Assembly: GCF_007752935.1 (NCBI RefSeq)
Contig: NZ_CP036319.1
Span: forward strand, 3,100,001 to 3,164,000
Direction of reading: 5' to 3'
DNA from: Crateriforma conspicua
GTDB taxonomy: Bacteria; Planctomycetota; Planctomycetia; Pirellulales; Pirellulaceae
Length of the DNA: 64,000 bases
Part shown: piece by piece, positions 46,101 to 54,079 of the stretch
Layout of the letters: every line of letters begins with the position of its first letter
Numbering within the stretch: position 1 is the stretch's first letter
Notes under the pieces: generated by a model
Told to the model about the DNA's origin: nothing
The model's input: the letters and a program-made list of their open reading frames with translations, nothing else
The model's database searches: none
Program-made: the position numbers and the translations under genes

Positions 46101-47500
46101 TCGGGATCGGGTGCCGGATCGTTGCCCGTGCTGGTTTGGTGCCCGAACAGCGGCTCGGTCGCACCGAATTCGGCGTTCGGGATCACGACAACGTAGTGAC
46201 CGGGATCCAGGTCGGTGAACAGGTAATCGCCGCCGGGGCCGGTTTGCACCGAATCGATCGGCGTGTCGGTGGCGGTGTTGATCGTTCCGCCGGCCGTGGC
46301 CACTTCGTACAATTCGACGACGACGTTTTCCACGCCCGCTTCGGTGCCTTGTTGGATACCGTCGTTTTGTTCGCCGGCGTTGGGCCCGTTGTCGATGAAG
46401 ACCGTTCCGCCCAGTTGAACCAGTTGAGTGTTCGAAAGGTTCGCGGTGACCGGATCGGGACCACGGGATTCGACGACTGAGAAAAAGATGTCGTTATCCG
46501 CCAGGGTGACTTCCGCTTGGGCGCGGACGGCCACGATGCTGTTGAAGTCAGCCGGTCCGGCGATTCCCGCATCACCGCTTTGGGCAAAGCTGGCAAAGTC
46601 AACGAACACCGATTGCAACGTCGCGTTGACGGGAATCGTGATCGTGGCTTCGGAAGCTTCGGTGGCCGACGAATAGACGATCAGCCGCAGTGTTTCGTCT
46701 TGGTTTTCTGCGCGAGCCAAGACTTCCAAACCGGTGTTGGTCGGTGCTGCTTCGCCCGCCGTTGCACCGGCCAGTGACTGCGCCGCGAAACCCGGTGGCA
46801 GGTTCAATCCGAATGCGCCGTCGGCACCGTCGTATTCGACGGTTCCGATCGCCGTCGCACCACCGCCGGTCGACAGGCTTAGCAGTTCCGTCCCCGTGTC
46901 GACTTGCAGGTTGGTGTTCCCCGCACCATTGGTGTGGACCAACTGCATGTCCCGCTGTCCACCCAGTGCCGATCCGGCAGCGACCGATCCGGTCTGCGTC
47001 GCCCCGCCGGTGGCCGTCACCAGTTGGTCTCCGGTGGTGAATTCGTCGATCGTGACAATGGTTGCACCGTCGGCGTTGTCTGCGGTGACGGTGACCAGAG
47101 TCGGATCCGGTGGTGTCAGGGTGCCGCTGGTCGCCTGGACGACAAAGTAATCGCCGGCCGGCAAGTCATTGAATTCATATTGGCCGGGATTGGGATCGGC
47201 CCCTGCGTCGGTGAACACGGTCCCCTGCAATGTGTCCACGCCGCTGTCGAAGACGCCGTTTCCGTTGTCCAGATACAGTTGGACTTGGACGTTTTCCAAA
47301 CGAGGGTCGTCCCCGGTCAATCCGTCGCCGGTCTGGTCGGTGAAGGCCACGCCGACGATTTGTCCGATGTTGGCGGCCAGTACTTCACGCCGATCCAAAC
47401 GCTCCAGCAGCATGCGTCGACGAGCAATTCGGCGGCGTCCGGTCGATTGGTCGCGGCGGTCCGAAGCGGTCAAACGATGGAACAATCGATGCAAGACCAT
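43148..47500 (-). CDS. giant secreted DUF11/SdrD-B repeat surface protein
   Basis: A 1450-residue extracellular protein. The N-terminus has an arginine-rich lead and LERLDRREVLAAN, the planctomycete extracellular (LExLxxRxLLA) signal. SdrD B-like segments occur near residues 45-130 and 385-480. Six DUF11-type repeats follow, starting near 525, 655, 790, 923, 1058 and 1195, each opening with a strand like VDLTISKTV and ending NTATV. A last SdrD B-like unit starts near 1322 (GRVYVDANENGQFD). The chain ends SKRRFLASST, which may be a sorting tail. Calcium sites are likely in the SdrD units. It is probably a cell-surface or matrix protein and the largest gene here. Confidence 0.9.
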   Translation of the reverse strand: MVLHRLFHRLTASDRRDQSTGRRRIARRRMLLERLDRREVLAANIGQIVGVAFTDQTGDGLTGDDPRLENVQVQLYLDNGNGVFDSGVDTLQGTVFTDAGADPNPGQYEFNDLPAGDYFVVQATSGTLTPPDPTLVTVTADNADGATIVTIDEFTTGDQLVTATGGATQTGSVAAGSALGGQRDMQLVHTNGAGNTNLQVDTGTELLSLSTGGGATAIGTVEYDGADGAFGLNLPPGFAAQSLAGATAGEAAPTNTGLEVLARAENQDETLRLIVYSSATEASEATITIPVNATLQSVFVDFASFAQSGDAGIAGPADFNSIVAVRAQAEVTLADNDIFFSVVESRGPDPVTANLSNTQLVQLGGTVFIDNGPNAGEQNDGIQQGTEAGVENVVVELYEVATAGGTINTATDTPIDSVQTGPGGDYLFTDLDPGHYVVVIPNAEFGATEPLFGHQTSTGNDPAPDPDDNTDDDDNGSLVAGFGIVSGTITLESNSEPTTEADDSDADGLNSNRNLTLDFGVIPVVDLTISKTVNAALSGDDEDDQAVFDIAVTNNGPLTATNVEVEDIIPAGLTFNSLANEGSATATVNGSTITIDLGDITSGGNFTFQIIADIDANQTDDIVNTATVDTADQVDIDPNNNSSTATLDLRSTPLTITKVDLTDPVVAGGQFSYEITVTNTSTTDTANGVQVEDVLPTGLTFSSGLVTLPGGSTNPNLVQSDPDGNNAALVRGTIGNLGPGESATVTITVDVAIDASTTINNTATVTATPNTIPAGNDNDDDEQTTVTREVDVQIDKQISTQTPVAGGSAFTYTITVQNNGPSIAENVEVDDDLDDLLSYVAASFNDNGSGITFTQDGTDPTLLNFDIGSLSPGAANAVTFSFDVTLDAAATGTLDNTAVVSTTSTDTVAANNTDTESVTISRDVDLAITKAVNETTLVPGEITAGNPALVWTIEVTNNGTSDAFNVVVSDDINDELNVNGQITTVTVDAGAFTVTNPDSTPTVSFGTIPAGETRSFTISAEIPAAATGDIVNNAVVDADDINPVTSNTVTTTLTPDFDLTVDKTVSGTASLNPGNQVTFQIDVLHDTAGAETSPSRATGVVLTDLLPDGLTFVSATAAGSSVTPTTTVNGDGTTSVVFSSFDLDPGQTRTFTVTASVDNDADGTLTNNASFVTDAGESDTNNNDDDANVTVTPIVDVSVTKTVNLADAQVGSELVWTVTVTNGGPSIAEAVTAVDTLPTGVTFVSGSGPNGESLTPSGNQITVNGGDLASGASFSFTVRATIDSGASGDLQNQVAVSTTTNETVTNNNSALAVTTVDPVTSELSGRVYVDANENGQFDTGEAGIEGVTIALTGTDSLGNSVSRTATTDANGEYVFASLAQGTYRLEETEQPADFLDGDEDADNNLNPTITDEVFADIALDPDTIVPGFNFGELERPPEGLSKRRFLASST

Positions 47501-47741
47501 GGGGATGATTCCGTATCAAAAACTGTGTCGCCTGGGTTCACGGCCGATCGGTGGCAGACCGGCCGCGGTAAAGACGCACGTTCAGCCGAAACGGCAACTG
47601 TCGTGCGCGGGTGTTGATGGGTATCGGGTCGGGCAATTCAGGCGATTGATTTGGGTCAGGCGATTGGTGCCTGTCAGGCAAAACCCGCCCGCCCAATCGC
47701 CACGGTCGGAATAACCGGCCGTTTCGATCCGAAAGGGTGGA

Positions 47742-49328
47742 TCACCAGCGATATTCGCCGCCCACGCTGATGCCTTGTGCCCAGTAGTCGGTCGTGTCGA
47801 AAGCGAACGACGGTCGCAGAACGCCGGTGAACGGATCCGATTCGGGCGGCAACAATGCGGGGTTCAGGTCGGTATCGATGTGTTCACCGGGTCGCACCAC
47901 GTTGGACCAGTAGATGAACGTGTAGCCGACGGTCAGTCGCAGGTTGTCCGTCAATTGGTATCCCAACTTGGCATGCAGTTCCGGGACGACCGCAAATTCG
48001 TCTTGCGTGTAGCTGCCGATGTTCGACCGCTGTGCCAGCAAACCGCCTTGGAACGTCTGCGGTGTCGACGGCGTTCCGGTCGGATCGGTGATCACACTGC
48101 TGCCGGCGATCGTGACGGTTTGACGATTGGTTCCCAGTGCCAAACGTACACCGGTGTCCAGCGTCCAGTAGCCTCGGACCAATCGCTGGGTCCAACCCAG
48201 GTCGAATCCGTTGAACTGGTTACGGGTGGTGAATGAATCGGAGATGACAAACTGTTCACCGGCGGTCCCGGTCAGACGTTCTTGGATCGCAACGCTTTCG
48301 TCCAACTGCAGGCCGCGATAGCCGAACAGGCCCTCGGTGCGACGACAGAAGTGCTGGGGGCATCCACATAGGAAGCCGCCGGTGCAGCCTTCATCGGCAC
48401 AACGCAGTCGTTTGAAGTGAACGCCCCAGCCTTGGAATTCGCTGGTGGCGTCAACGGTGACTCGGCCGCTGACCACGCCGGGAAAGGCAACCAGTTCGCT
48501 GTCTTCCAGCCCGGTCGATGTGTTAAAGAACGGGCGTGCCAGGACGGGGCTGCCGTCGCTGCTGTTTTCGTATCGCGTGCTGATTTCGCCGACGTTGAAC
48601 ATGTCCGCGCCGATGCCCCACGTGTGGCAGTTGTCCAGCCAGATTCCGAACCCGATTCGTACGCCTTCGATTTCGCCGTCCAGGATTTCATCATCGCCGA
48701 ACAAAGTCGTGTATCCGGGCGAACCGATCACGCCGGCTTGGGGACGTGTGACCGTGGTCGTGTTGCTGCTGACCAGCGGCGGCAATGACATGCCGTCTTG
48801 GTACCAGCCCAGGTATTCGGCGCTGAACCAGCCGTCTTGAGGCAAGCACAGGGTCAAACAAGGACGCCAGGTATTGTTGCCGATCAGTTCGCCGCAACCC
48901 GCCGGTCCGCAACTGTTGCAGCCCATCGAATCACAGGCGAAGCCGTCACATCCGGCGTCGCCGCAACCACAGCCGCCGGAAAACATCGCGGGGTCGCCCA
49001 TGACGATTTCATGGTGGCCTTCGTGGACCACGATCTGGCCGTCCATCGGGACCGAGCCGGCGTCGACGATCGGTGCCGGCATGATTTCTTCTTGAGCCGA
49101 AGCTTGACGGACCACCGAGACGCGGGCGGCGTTCGAGGCGGGCGTTGCCGAGCGCGTCGACAGGTCAGGTGCAGCGGCGCCGCGAACAGGACGCCAGGAG
49201 GCTCGAGCCGCCGTTTCGCTGTTCTGGCCGGGGCCCGCCGCCGCAGCGGTTGTGCCGTGAAACGTAAACCAGGCTTGGCACAATACCAAAGCCATCGTGA
49301 AACCGAGGTTGCCGCGAGAGAGAGTCAC
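47742..49328 (-). CDS. BBP7-like outer membrane beta-barrel protein
   Basis: A 528-residue exported protein. The signal peptide (LGFTMALVLCQAWFTFHGT) is followed by a low-complexity stretch and a cysteine-rich segment around residues 118-145 (GGCGCGDAGCDGFACDSMGC), then WFSAEYLGWYQDGMSLPPLV, which opens the barrel-like domain of the planctomycete BBP7 family. Alternating hydrophobic strands continue to the end SVGGEYRW, with an aromatic final residue as in outer-membrane barrels. It is placed after the giant surface gene promoter region and transcribed the same way. GTG start. The function is unknown, probably in the outer envelope. Confidence 0.85.
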   Translation of the reverse strand: MTLSRGNLGFTMALVLCQAWFTFHGTTAAAAGPGQNSETAARASWRPVRGAAAPDLSTRSATPASNAARVSVVRQASAQEEIMPAPIVDAGSVPMDGQIVVHEGHHEIVMGDPAMFSGGCGCGDAGCDGFACDSMGCNSCGPAGCGELIGNNTWRPCLTLCLPQDGWFSAEYLGWYQDGMSLPPLVSSNTTTVTRPQAGVIGSPGYTTLFGDDEILDGEIEGVRIGFGIWLDNCHTWGIGADMFNVGEISTRYENSSDGSPVLARPFFNTSTGLEDSELVAFPGVVSGRVTVDATSEFQGWGVHFKRLRCADEGCTGGFLCGCPQHFCRRTEGLFGYRGLQLDESVAIQERLTGTAGEQFVISDSFTTRNQFNGFDLGWTQRLVRGYWTLDTGVRLALGTNRQTVTIAGSSVITDPTGTPSTPQTFQGGLLAQRSNIGSYTQDEFAVVPELHAKLGYQLTDNLRLTVGYTFIYWSNVVRPGEHIDTDLNPALLPPESDPFTGVLRPSFAFDTTDYWAQGISVGGEYRW

Positions 49329-49539
49329 TGGCTTTCCCCATTAATTGAATTGGATCGGAAGGGGGGGCGTGACGCGATCAACAGCCGGTTCCCCGGCCGC
49401 CGATTCGTCGTTCACCAGCGATATCGACCAGAATGTGCAGCTTCATCGATCGAAATTCGGAAAAATCCGAAAAATCGTCAAACGCCGCCTAACCCGCAAA
49501 GTTTGACACCGGGCTAGCCCCGAACCGCCGTCGGATTTT
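49329..49539. other. upstream region of BBP7 gene
   Basis: About 210 bases with no gene. On the minus strand TTGACG (near 49475) is followed 17 bases later by GAATTT, a poor -10, so a promoter is possible but not supported. Confidence 0.3.
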
Positions 49540-49905
49540 CCTTCACCCTCACTCCGGGAGGGCGCGGTCGCTGGAAGAACCCTCCCCGGGATCTCGTTCC
49601 TCGATCCCGACCCTCCCGCGGGGCGGGAGGGTGAAGCCGAGGTAGGATTTCCTTCACCCTCCCTCCGGGAGGGTCGAGCCTAAGCGAGGGGAGGGTGCGC
49701 TGGCAGAAGAACCCTCCCCGGAATCTCGTTCCTCGATCCCGACCCTCCCGCGGGGCGAGAGGGTGAAGCCGAGGTAGTGTTTCCTTCACCCTCCCCCCGG
49801 GAGGGTCGAGCCTAAGCGAGGGGAGGGCGCGCTGGTAGAAGAACTCTCTCCGGAACCTCGTTGTTCAATCCCGACCTTCCCGCGGGGCGAGTGTAGGCGG
49901 GCGCC
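49540..49905. repeat. three-copy tandem repeat array
   Basis: Three related units begin at 49540, 49651 and 49783 (lengths about 111, 132 and 120). Each starts CCTTCACCCTC, carries CCGGGAGGG-type palindromes, then CTCCCCGG, TCGTTCCTCGATCCCGACC and a closing CCCGCGGGGCG block. The opening and closing GGGTGAAG/CTTCACCC segments are inverted, so each unit can fold. The second and third also share GTCGAGCCTAAGCGAGGGGAGGG. Several weak frames run through the array, but none looks coding. Units of this type recur in related genomes as far as I recall; that is not verified here. Confidence 0.85.
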
Positions 49906-49938
49906 CGAAAGACGTTACGATCCCAAGGCCACCGACGG

Positions 49939-51006
49939 CTATTCCCCGCCCAGCCCGAAATCCTTGATCTTCTTGTGAAGCGTGTTGCGGTTGATCCCCA
50001 GCCGAGCCGCCGCCTTCGTTTGCACGCCGTCACATTGCTGCAAGACCTGAGCGATCAACGCTCGTTCGACCTGTTCGACGACTTGTGCGTGGACGTTCTG
50101 TGATTCCGAACCCGATTCGTTCAACCCACGTTCGACGTACTGGTCGGTCAATGATTGCCAGTCCACGGTTTCCGGCGTCTCGCCCGACATCGATTGGAAC
50201 GCCGCAGGCTGGCTGACACAGAACGGCAACAGGTCGACGGTCAATTCATCCGTTTCCGCCATCACCACGGCACGTTCGATGTAGTTTTGCAGCTCGCGGA
50301 CGTTCCCCGGCCAGTGGTAATCCTGCATCGCTTCGATCACGCCGTCGCCGATGTGCGCGACATAACGGTCGTTGATCTCGTTGTAATAGTCCAAGAAATA
50401 CGACACCAACGCGGGGATGTCGTCGCGACGTTCCCGCAGCGGCGGGATCACAATCGGTACCACGTTCAGACGCCAATAAAGGTCTTCGCGAAACCGATCC
50501 TCGCGGACCTCTTTCATCAGGTCACGGTTGCTGGCGGCGACGACACGGACGTCGGTGTGCAGGGTGCTGGTGGAACCCACACGTTCGAATTCCTTTTCTT
50601 GCAGCACCCGCAACAGCTTCACCTGCAGCGTTCCAGTGGTGCTGTTGATTTCGTCCAAGAAGATCGTTCCGCCGCCGGCCGCTTCGAAACGTCCCGCGCG
50701 ATTGGCCACCGCGCCGGTGAAAGCGCCGCGGACGTGGCCGAACAATTCGCTTTCCAGCAAACTTTCGCTCAGCGCGCCACAGTTGACCTTCACAAAGGGG
50801 CCGCCACTGCGATGGCTCAGCACGTGAATGGCGTTGGCGATCAGTTCCTTACCGACGCCGGTTTCGCCCAGGATCAGCACCGACGCGTTGCTGCCCGCCA
50901 CCCGACGGGTGATCCGATAGACCTGCAGCATTCCGGCGGATCGACCGATGATTCCCGGCAAAAGCGGTTCATCGGGTCCGGTCGTCGAGCTGCCGATCAG
51001 CGACAT
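49939..51006 (-). CDS. sigma-54 dependent transcriptional activator
   Basis: A 355-residue bacterial enhancer-binding protein. It has the AAA+ central domain directly at the N-terminus, with no receiver, GAF or PAS domain: Walker A GETGVGKE at 47-54, the sigma-54 contacting GAFTGA loop at 94-99, Walker B TIFLDEIN near 113, and WPGNVRELQNYIERA near 230. The C-terminus is a Fis-type helix-turn-helix (AAARLGINRNTLHKKIKDFGL). How it is activated is unclear because the sensory part is missing. Target promoters were not identified. The tandem repeat array lies just downstream. Confidence 0.93.
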   Translation of the reverse strand: MSLIGSSTTGPDEPLLPGIIGRSAGMLQVYRITRRVAGSNASVLILGETGVGKELIANAIHVLSHRSGGPFVKVNCGALSESLLESELFGHVRGAFTGAVANRAGRFEAAGGGTIFLDEINSTTGTLQVKLLRVLQEKEFERVGSTSTLHTDVRVVAASNRDLMKEVREDRFREDLYWRLNVVPIVIPPLRERRDDIPALVSYFLDYYNEINDRYVAHIGDGVIEAMQDYHWPGNVRELQNYIERAVVMAETDELTVDLLPFCVSQPAAFQSMSGETPETVDWQSLTDQYVERGLNESGSESQNVHAQVVEQVERALIAQVLQQCDGVQTKAAARLGINRNTLHKKIKDFGLGGE

Positions 51007-51131
51007 GAATGGCGGGTGCGTTCAAACAGGACAACAACGATCACGCTTTACCGACATGACCATACCGCGAAAGCCGCGATTGCGAAATGACTGATTCTGC
51101 GCCGATGATGATTGCACGCCCGTGTTGATCC

Positions 51132-53150
51132 CTAAAGTGATTCGGTGGCCCAGCGACGGTACAGTTCGCGATCAATGGCCTCCAGCGAAACGACCGGTTG
51201 CCGCGTTTCGATCTCTTGCAAAACGGGAATCAGCCCTGATGTGCTGTAGGGACGAGCAATGACTCGGGTGATCGCCGGCCAGCGTGGGTATTCCAGCTGG
51301 TCCAAATCAAACGGGGTGGTCGTGTCGTCGACGAAAAACAGGATCGGCAAACGGCAGCCCAGCGACGTTCGCCGGACTCGATCGGCCAGCTCGGTCTTCT
51401 GAGCATCCCACAACTGGGTCTTGCTTAGGATGAAACGGATGTCGCCACCGGCAACGATCTCACGCAGTGCACCCGCCACCGTTCCCACGGTGCGAACTTG
51501 AAATCCCAGCTGGGTCAGTACGGTTTCCAATTCGGCTCGGACATTGGGCCGTGTTTCGATCAGGATCGCGACCGGCCCCGGTGAAAGTTTCTGCATCGCA
51601 GCGATGGTCCGGTCGACTTGGCTGCGACCGGCGAACGCGACCCCCGGATCGATTTTTCGAATCGTCATCGCCGCGTCGTAACGGATCCGCGGCAATGAAC
51701 TGGACGCCAATCGGACCAGCGTGGTGGGCGTCGCCGTGTGGCTGTCCAGCAGTTCGGAGGGAACGTCGATGACGCCCGATCCGATGATGGCCAAGCCGGC
51801 GGAGATGGCTTTGAAGTCACCGCTGTCCCAAGCCTTGTCCAAAAAGTCGTTCATGCCGACCGCCGTCGAAAGCGCGGGATAGGCCGCCAGCATCGCTTCG
51901 ATTTGGTCGTCGTCACCGAAATCCGGATCCACCAGAACGCGATAGCCGGCATCGGCGATCGCGGCGTCTCGCATCAATGACGCGGGCACATCCGCCATGC
52001 GGCGCAAGATCGATGCAAGGTCGGTCGCGCGACGTCGTTCGGCAGCCAATGCATCGGTTTGCACCGGAGCCGCCACGCCTGTGTCGGGATCCAACGTCCA
52101 CGCCGTCGTGATGTCTTGGCCGGGGATGATTCGACTGATTCGGTCCGACTGCATGTGGATCGCTTTGCCGATGGCGGCGATCGTCGCATTTTTGGTCGGC
52201 AGCCCTTTTCCATGACGTGCCAACAGGCTTGCCGCCGTCTCGCGTGTTTCCTGTGCGGTGCTTTGACCGTGCAGCGCCGATGCGGCCAGCAAGTCCGACC
52301 AAGGGCTTCGCAGTCCGGCCAATGCGGTCAGCGCGACTTGTTGGGCCGACGCGTCACCATAAATGGCGTGCTGGATCAGCGATCGCGCGCCACCGTTGCC
52401 CAGTCGTCGCAGAAGCGCGATCAAGTCGCGATTGGATGCCAATTCGGGCTGTTCCAACATGCGACCGATGATTTGTTGAATCGATGCGTTGCCACCACGC
52501 AACAGCACGCGGTTGCCGCCCAAGCGTGGGTCAATGGAATCGCTCAGCACGTCGTCGATGGCGGCGGACAATCGTTCGTCCGACCGATGCTGATCGGCCA
52601 ACGCGGTTTGGGCTTTTTGCAAAACGTCTCGCGACGCATCGGACAACTCCTCTCGACCGCCGGCTCGCAAAATCAGTGCCGGCCCCATTTCGACGGCGAT
52701 TTGACGCAGCGTCGCATCATCGGGCTCGTCCAAGTTTGACAACAATTGCTCGACGGCCGCCCACTGGCCGATTGTCGCCATCGACTTCACCGCCGTTGGA
52801 ATCGTCGATGGCTTTCGTGATGCCAGGTCCAGCGTCTGTCGCACCAGCGGCGTATCGGCGATCGGTGGTGGGGCATCCGAATCTTCATCCGTGCCGCTTT
52901 GGCCGCCGTCGGTGGTGTCCGGTTGATCGTCATCGAAACCCGGATTTCCGAAGTCATCGCCACCGAAATCCATGTCGCCAAACCCGCCGTCCCCGAAATC
53001 GTCGCCGAAACCGGCGTCATCCGTTCCCGGGGCGTCAAAGGGGGATTGGGCTGTCAGAACGCCGCCCAGGGTCATCACACAGCAGACGGCGATGGCAAAA
53101 CACACATGCGCCGGGAATTTCGGGCACGGCTTGGGGAAAAGCAATTGCAT
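51132..53150 (-). CDS. secreted protein with HEAT-like repeats and degenerate receiver domain
   Basis: A 672-residue exported protein. The signal peptide (HVCFAIAVCCVMTLGGVLTAQ) is followed by a glycine/aspartate-rich linker (FGDDFGDGGFGDMDFGGDD) and a long helical repeat region with HEAT-like units. The last 130 residues look like a response-regulator receiver: ILIETRPNVRAELETVLTQL, then RFILSKTQL and RVIARPYSTSGLIPVLQEIE. The acidic pocket and phosphoacceptor aspartate are absent, and the lysine of the usual KP is arginine. Such a fold in an exported protein is unusual. ATG 53150 puts the signal peptide near the N-terminus. Confidence 0.75.
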   Translation of the reverse strand: MQLLFPKPCPKFPAHVCFAIAVCCVMTLGGVLTAQSPFDAPGTDDAGFGDDFGDGGFGDMDFGGDDFGNPGFDDDQPDTTDGGQSGTDEDSDAPPPIADTPLVRQTLDLASRKPSTIPTAVKSMATIGQWAAVEQLLSNLDEPDDATLRQIAVEMGPALILRAGGREELSDASRDVLQKAQTALADQHRSDERLSAAIDDVLSDSIDPRLGGNRVLLRGGNASIQQIIGRMLEQPELASNRDLIALLRRLGNGGARSLIQHAIYGDASAQQVALTALAGLRSPWSDLLAASALHGQSTAQETRETAASLLARHGKGLPTKNATIAAIGKAIHMQSDRISRIIPGQDITTAWTLDPDTGVAAPVQTDALAAERRRATDLASILRRMADVPASLMRDAAIADAGYRVLVDPDFGDDDQIEAMLAAYPALSTAVGMNDFLDKAWDSGDFKAISAGLAIIGSGVIDVPSELLDSHTATPTTLVRLASSSLPRIRYDAAMTIRKIDPGVAFAGRSQVDRTIAAMQKLSPGPVAILIETRPNVRAELETVLTQLGFQVRTVGTVAGALREIVAGGDIRFILSKTQLWDAQKTELADRVRRTSLGCRLPILFFVDDTTTPFDLDQLEYPRWPAITRVIARPYSTSGLIPVLQEIETRQPVVSLEAIDRELYRRWATESL

Positions 53151-53298
53151 GGACGTTCGATTCGGATCGGCGTGGTCACGAAGGCCTTGGCGGACAAGCA
53201 CGGCAAACACAGCATAGTCGCTGGCCGGGGATTTCCATCGCCGCAAACGGTCGGCCCTGGGCGAAGGGAACCTCCAGGCGAACGCAGTGGCGATCGAA

Positions 53299-53799
53299 TC
53301 AGTCGCGCAGACTTTCACGGTCGGATGAATTAAGCGCCGGGTCGGCCTTCAGTTCCTTCAAACGCTCTCGTACGTCCCAGCCGATGGATCCGGGAACCGG
53401 ATTGGGAAACGCTTTGACCTGTTTCTCCAAGTTTTCGACTTCCCGTTTCCAAGACTCATGGACCTCGTACGTCCCAGGTTGATTTCTTCGTCGCCGCTCG
53501 CGCAATCGATACGACCGGCGCCACATCAAATCTTCGTCGATTCGAGCGGCCTCGCGGCGCAGGGCTTCCACCTTCTCGGATCGTGACAGCCGGTCAAACT
53601 CCGGATCACCCGGGGCATACGAAACATCCCGTGCGTCCACATCGTTGGATTGATGATCCACGATCCGCGACGAAAGGCTGACGATCCACATCAAACTGCC
53701 GAGCGTCACGACAGCGGACACCACAAAGCCGAGCAGCTTTTTGTGCGTCAGCCCTGCCTTGCGTTGGCGGTCAGCGGATGGGGATCGATGGGGCGTCAT
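53299..53799 (-). CDS. single-pass membrane protein with coiled coil
   Basis: A 166-residue protein: basic start, one helix (LLGFVVSAVVTLGSLMWIVSL), then a charged helical region (LSRSEKVEALRREAARIDED, RRSYRLRERRRR) and a shorter coiled coil. No family was recognised. It lies upstream of the HEAT/receiver gene on the same strand and could be in its operon. ATG 53799 chosen over a TTG one codon before. Confidence 0.65.
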   Translation of the reverse strand: MTPHRSPSADRQRKAGLTHKKLLGFVVSAVVTLGSLMWIVSLSSRIVDHQSNDVDARDVSYAPGDPEFDRLSRSEKVEALRREAARIDEDLMWRRSYRLRERRRRNQPGTYEVHESWKREVENLEKQVKAFPNPVPGSIGWDVRERLKELKADPALNSSDRESLRD

Positions 53800-54018
53800 C
53801 AAACGGAAAGTTCTCTACATCCGGAATCACCTGCCGCGCTGGAATCGGCGGCGAAGTGCACGGGGATCATGGTTCTGGTCGGTCAAACACCGTTCGCAAT
53901 AAGCGAGCGTGCTGACAAGTGGTTGCATCGGAGCTGAAATGACAAACTCCACCGGTCGAGACAATCGACCCGATGGAGTCTAGCTTTCAAAATGTCGTCA
54001 TGAAGACGACGTTGACAG

Positions 54019-54042
54019 AAAAACGTCAAATCAGATTGACGT
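54019..54042 (-). terminator. intrinsic terminator after tad-like operon
   Basis: On the minus strand ACGTCAA pairs with TTGACGT across a six-base loop and is followed by TTTTTC. It lies about 40 bases after the vWA gene stop. A second hairpin (CGGCATC with GATGCCG, near 54045-54064) sits between. Confidence 0.75.
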
Positions 54043-54079
54043 CCGGCATCGTTCCGGATGCCGTGGATGAAGACGCGTC

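Noticed and set aside
49514-49789. Reverse frame across the tandem repeats
   Set aside because: The translation only mirrors the repeat units (RLHPLAPREGRDRG repeated), with no sign of coding selection.
49540-49905. CRISPR array
   Set aside because: Only three long, diverged units without uniform short repeats or spacers, and no cas genes.
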